A DNA stretch of 64,000 nucleotides from Streptantibioticus parmotrematis (GTDB lineage: Bacteria > Actinomycetota > Actinomycetes > Streptomycetales > Streptomycetaceae): the NCBI RefSeq assembly GCF_019890615.1, contig NZ_JAINVZ010000001.1, positions 558,001 to 622,000 on the forward strand, written 5' to 3'. Shown piece by piece: positions 62,001 through 64,000 of the stretch. Position 1 is the first letter of the stretch, and each line of letters opens with the position of its first letter. The notes below the pieces were generated by a model, which made no database searches, was not told the DNA's origin, and saw only the letters and a program-made list of their open reading frames with translations. The position numbers were made by a program, and so were the translations under genes.

Positions 62001-62879
62001 ACCTCCGTCGTCGCCCTGCTGATCGAACGGGTCACCGGCGCCCCGTGGCGGCGCGCCGTCAACGAGATGCTCCTGTCGCCACTGGGCATCAAGGAGATAC
62101 CCGAGACCAACGACCCGGGTGACCACTACGCGGACGAGGTGGCCACCGGGTACCTGTGGAACGCGGACGACAAGCGCTACCAGCGCTTCGAACCCGGACC
62201 GCAGACCGTCGCCGACGACGCCGCGTCCTCCTTCGCCGTCTGCCTCACCACCGAGGACCTGGTGGCGCTCGCCCGCTTCGCTCTCGCCGACGGTGTCACC
62301 CCCGACGGCCGCAGGCTGCTGTCGCGGGAACTGGCCACCGCGATGCGCACACCCCAGATCGACATCCCCGGCCACCACTTCATGCACGCCTGGGGACTGG
62401 GCTGGCTGCTGTTCGGCCCCAGCGCCTTCGGCTTCAACTCCAACGGCAGCGGCCACCACAACTTCATCCAGGTCTTCCCCGAACGTGGCGCCTTCCTGAT
62501 CCTGCTGGCCAACGCCTACCCGGCGTTCGGCGTCTACGAGGACCTGATCCAGTCGCTCACCGGCGAGCGGCTCATCCGCACCGGCCGCCCGTTCGACCTC
62601 GCCCTGGACGACTGCGCCGGGCGGTACGAGTGCGACGGCTACCGCCTGGACGTCACCCGCGGACAGCAGCGGCTGGAGTACGCCTACCACGAGCGGGCCC
62701 GTGACGGTTCCTGGACGCCACTGGACGAGGGCGAACTCGTCCTCACCGGCGCGGGTGGCTTCAGCTCGATGTCGGAACGCAACATCCTCGCCGGTTCCAT
62801 CTCCTTCATCCCGGCCGCGGGTACGAAGGACCCGGCATTCGTCCGCATGGGCCAGCGCGTAGCGGCCAAGGTCCGATGA
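59058..62879 (+). CDS. NRPS: half C - A(Ala) - PCP - PBP/beta-lactamase-fold domain with Cys
   Basis: A 1273-residue synthetase. Residues 25-240 are only the C-terminal half of a condensation domain (no HHxxxDG), so it is probably an initiation module. The A domain (about 250-730) has LIYTSGSTGAPKG, FDLSVFELW and YGPSEDTTY; its pocket reads DLFNNALTYK, identical to the known alanine code. Ser782 (VGGHSLL) is the carrier site. Residues 835-1273 are a serine beta-lactamase/PBP-fold domain (LLSHTSGID, HAWGLGWLLFG), but SxxK is Cys885-Val-Thr-Lys888 and YxN is Tyr977-Ser-Ala979. It takes the place of a thioesterase. ATG 59058 fits GGGAG better than ATG 59055. The ATP-grasp gene follows by 14 bases. 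Confidence 0.93.
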   Translation: MTVDEMSVGPGQATEEIQKSVPALQFPVTGSRPERGALEFGVVSWTGQEVRQLSAFVAERGLSAVDLFRAAFAVLLHRYSGQDDLTLLHVDADDAGVRRATPVRSRTADHTPFSALTAALASRCRTAGTEEPVRPLADVLGDGLHAGFLRGTLRQGGPVAEDHPACADLHLLLAVEDSAGGPTFTLRYDRAVFTSAFISRLAANYRTLLLDACARPAADVRDLDILSPQERGLLVAGIGARALEYDREACVHRLVEAQADRTPHAPAVEYAGRTLSYAELDATANRLARALRRLGAVHGGRIGVSVGRTERIVCLLLAIHKAGCAYVPLDPAYPADRLGAIAASAAMTLVVHDAGATPQWLSRTGLPGVPLDALWDAAREEEAARTEPVDAGTATHLIYTSGSTGAPKGVVITHRNVTALLAWAHDTYTREELSRVLFGTSLNFDLSVFELWAPLTVGGTVVVAENVLTLTEDASLAPTLVNTVPSALSVLLRRAAVPDSVSVVNVAGEPLPGELVDGVLSGTRAGRVFNLYGPSEDTTYSTGRCFTVPCDDRPTIGTPLPNTRVHLLDEAGRLVPYGVPGEIHLSGDGVAVGYSGDPERTAAVFVEPPSELAGTGRLYRTGDLARWTQDGELDFLGRRDNQVKVRGYRIELGEIEAAARRLAGVEDVAAVTVRAGGEQRIVAYLADAHAGLTPERVSAHLETQLPHYMRPSRVIVEPRLPRLPNGKTDRKALGSRSIDWGEAGAGELTDPLHARVGAVWAELLGVAAPGPGLDFFSVGGHSLLANLLAARLTDLAGHPVRVAEVYANRTIAEQARLLTGTRSGPGGTGPTVIGTVLRESAAGHGVPGAGAAFFADGTVEYAYQGHADLERDVPYTAATRQRMTCVTKVLIACVALMLVDRGVLELDAPLAPLLPEGFRRRGGDTAQVTLRQLLSHTSGIDDSWEVWHEIDQPDLTGYVTGFRDYQQLFEPGTIFAYSACGTSVVALLIERVTGAPWRRAVNEMLLSPLGIKEIPETNDPGDHYADEVATGYLWNADDKRYQRFEPGPQTVADDAASSFAVCLTTEDLVALARFALADGVTPDGRRLLSRELATAMRTPQIDIPGHHFMHAWGLGWLLFGPSAFGFNSNGSGHHNFIQVFPERGAFLILLANAYPAFGVYEDLIQSLTGERLIRTGRPFDLALDDCAGRYECDGYRLDVTRGQQRLEYAYHERARDGSWTPLDEGELVLTGAGGFSSMSERNILAGSISFIPAAGTKDPAFVRMGQRVAAKVR

Positions 62880-62893
62880 GCAAGGAGCTCCCC

Positions 62894-64000
62894 ATGCCCC
62901 GCAGACACGTCGTCTTCGTGACCTGGAAGACCGGGAACGCCCCGGCGTTCGAGGCCGCGGCACGGCTCGGCCACCACGTCACCCTCATCCGCTCCGCCCG
63001 GATGGAGCGCTCGCAGAACATCGACTTCGACACCACCCCGTACGGCAGGTTCGTCGACGACGTGCGCCTGCTGCCGGACGCCACCGACCTCGACGAACTG
63101 CGCGCCTGCATAACCTCCCTGCACCGGGAACGCCCGATCGACGGATTCGTGGCCACCGTCGACGCCCTCGTCGTCCCCGTCGCGGTGATCGCCGAAGAGC
63201 TGGGCATCCCGTTCACCAGCGCCGAGGGCGCGCGCACCGCCAAGCGCAAGGACCGCTGCCGCGCCGTGCTGACCGAGGCCGGCATCGACGCCACCCCCTA
63301 CCGCGTGGTGAACGGCCTCGCCGAGGCCCGGGAGTTCGCCGACGGCACCGGATACCCGGTGGTGCTCAAGCCCGCGTGCGGCTCGGCCAGCGAAGGCGCC
63401 CACGTCGTCGCGGACGAGACCGCGCTGGACAAGCTGTTCCAGGACATCGACCCGCACGGCACCACGTACGGGCAAGGCGTGCTGATGGAGGAATACCTCA
63501 CCGGCCGGTTCGTCTCGGCCGAAGTGGGCCTGGTCGAGGGCCGGTTCCTGCCACTGGCCGTCAGCGAGCGCTCGACGTGGCAGGACCACGAGGCGCTGGA
63601 GACTGGCACCACCATTCCGGCCGGGATCACCGGGGCGGACCACACGGCCGTCATGGCGTTCGCCGAACAGGTGGTGCGCGCCGTCGGCCTGGGCATGGGC
63701 ATCTTCCACGTGGAGATCATGATCGGTGACGACGGACGGCCCCGGCTGATCGAACTCAACCCCCGGCTCATGGGCTCCTGCCTGCCCAACCTCTTCCGGC
63801 TCGCCGGCGGCGGCGACCTGTTCACCTGGCTGGTGCGCATCCACCTCGGCGAGGACCCCGGCGTCGAACCCCCGGGCTTCACCGGCTACGCCACCGTCCG
63901 CTGGTTCGGTGCCGTGGAACGGCAGCCGACCCCCGCCGCCGCCCCGGACCTCTCTTGGGCCGACGAGTACGGGCCCGCGCTGCACTCCCTGACCGTGCGC
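62894..64000 (+). CDS. ATP-grasp ligase (right end cut by window)
   Basis: The first 369 residues of an ATP-grasp enzyme; the stop lies beyond the window. An N-terminal Rossmann-like half (HVVFVTWKTGNAPAFEAAARLG) precedes the ATP-grasp core: KDRCRAVLTEAGI, GYPVVLKPACGSASEGAHVV (the Lys and flexible loop), LMEEYLTGRFVSAEVG and the metal-binding HVEIMIGDDGRPRLIELNPRLMG (Glu, Glu-x-Asn). This is the architecture of L-amino acid ligases such as BacD, which join two amino acids through an acyl phosphate. ATG 62894 has AAGGAG 6 bases upstream; ATG 62876 overlapping the synthetase stop is also in frame. It likely makes an amide bond in the product. Confidence 0.88.
   Translation, partial: MPRRHVVFVTWKTGNAPAFEAAARLGHHVTLIRSARMERSQNIDFDTTPYGRFVDDVRLLPDATDLDELRACITSLHRERPIDGFVATVDALVVPVAVIAEELGIPFTSAEGARTAKRKDRCRAVLTEAGIDATPYRVVNGLAEAREFADGTGYPVVLKPACGSASEGAHVVADETALDKLFQDIDPHGTTYGQGVLMEEYLTGRFVSAEVGLVEGRFLPLAVSERSTWQDHEALETGTTIPAGITGADHTAVMAFAEQVVRAVGLGMGIFHVEIMIGDDGRPRLIELNPRLMGSCLPNLFRLAGGGDLFTWLVRIHLGEDPGVEPPGFTGYATVRWFGAVERQPTPAAAPDLSWADEYGPALHSLTVR

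Noticed and set aside
1-64000. tRNA, rRNA, CRISPR arrays, riboswitches and integrases
   Set aside because: None found on reading both strands; no regular spacer-repeat pattern, cloverleaf or integrase motif was seen.

Overview
The window is high-GC DNA with GTG/TTG starts, frequent ATGA/GTGA stop-start overlaps and a few rare TTA codons, which points to a Streptomyces or close relative. No rRNA, tRNA, CRISPR array, replication origin or intact transposase is visible. All functions are read from motifs; no database search was run.

Region 1 (1-17070) is mainly catabolic. It holds the tail of an APC permease, an Asp/Glu-type racemase, a PucR regulator, an isochorismatase-fold hydrolase and two serine beta-lactamase-like hydrolases, one a tandem duplication. 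A tight operon follows: a dipeptide ABC importer with a fused permease-ATPase, a membrane dipeptidase, an M20 peptidase, a GNAT acetyltransferase and an NSAR/MenC-type racemase. The last three match the known three-step D-to-L amino acid conversion route (N-succinyltransferase, N-succinylamino acid racemase, desuccinylase). The operon therefore looks built to import and use peptides that contain D-residues, such as peptidoglycan fragments.

Region 2 (17203-34294) is a first nonribosomal-peptide cluster, arranged divergently around a 776-base control region with a tandem repeat. Leftward: an A-PCP-C synthetase, a glycosyltransferase 2, a methyltransferase, a DegT aminotransferase, an unknown HExxH protein, a radical SAM enzyme and an aldo/keto reductase. 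Rightward: a C-PCP-C synthetase whose A domain is reduced to a scar, an asparagine-synthetase homologue lacking the Cys nucleophile, and a stand-alone A domain that probably loads the orphan PCP. Both synthetases carry a TTA codon, so they are probably bldA-dependent. No thioesterase domain is present.

Region 3 (34340-46741) holds a DAP-decarboxylase-like gene divergent from a second PucR gene, a serine hydrolase with an APC permease, a VOC protein, then a decayed zone (truncated hypothetical, half a P450, half an alpha/beta hydrolase, a large inverted repeat) and an MFS exporter with a divergent XRE/MmyB regulator.

Region 4 (46765-64000, open at the right edge) is a second, more unusual cluster. 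A leftward ten-gene operon encodes an alpha/beta hydrolase, a stand-alone A domain, a free PCP, an acyl-CoA-dehydrogenase-type oxidase, a second such flavoprotein without the catalytic base plus a flavin reductase (two-component monooxygenase), aspartate 1-decarboxylase, an SDR, a PhyH dioxygenase and a zinc dehydrogenase. Rightward lie a LysR regulator with a TTA codon, an MFS exporter with a structured leader, a synthetase (half C, A with an exact alanine code, PCP, PBP/beta-lactamase-fold domain whose catalytic Ser is Cys) and an ATP-grasp ligase. I read this as a pathway that builds a modified amino acid on a carrier protein and joins it to alanine; the Cys-type terminal domain is the best candidate for new biochemistry.
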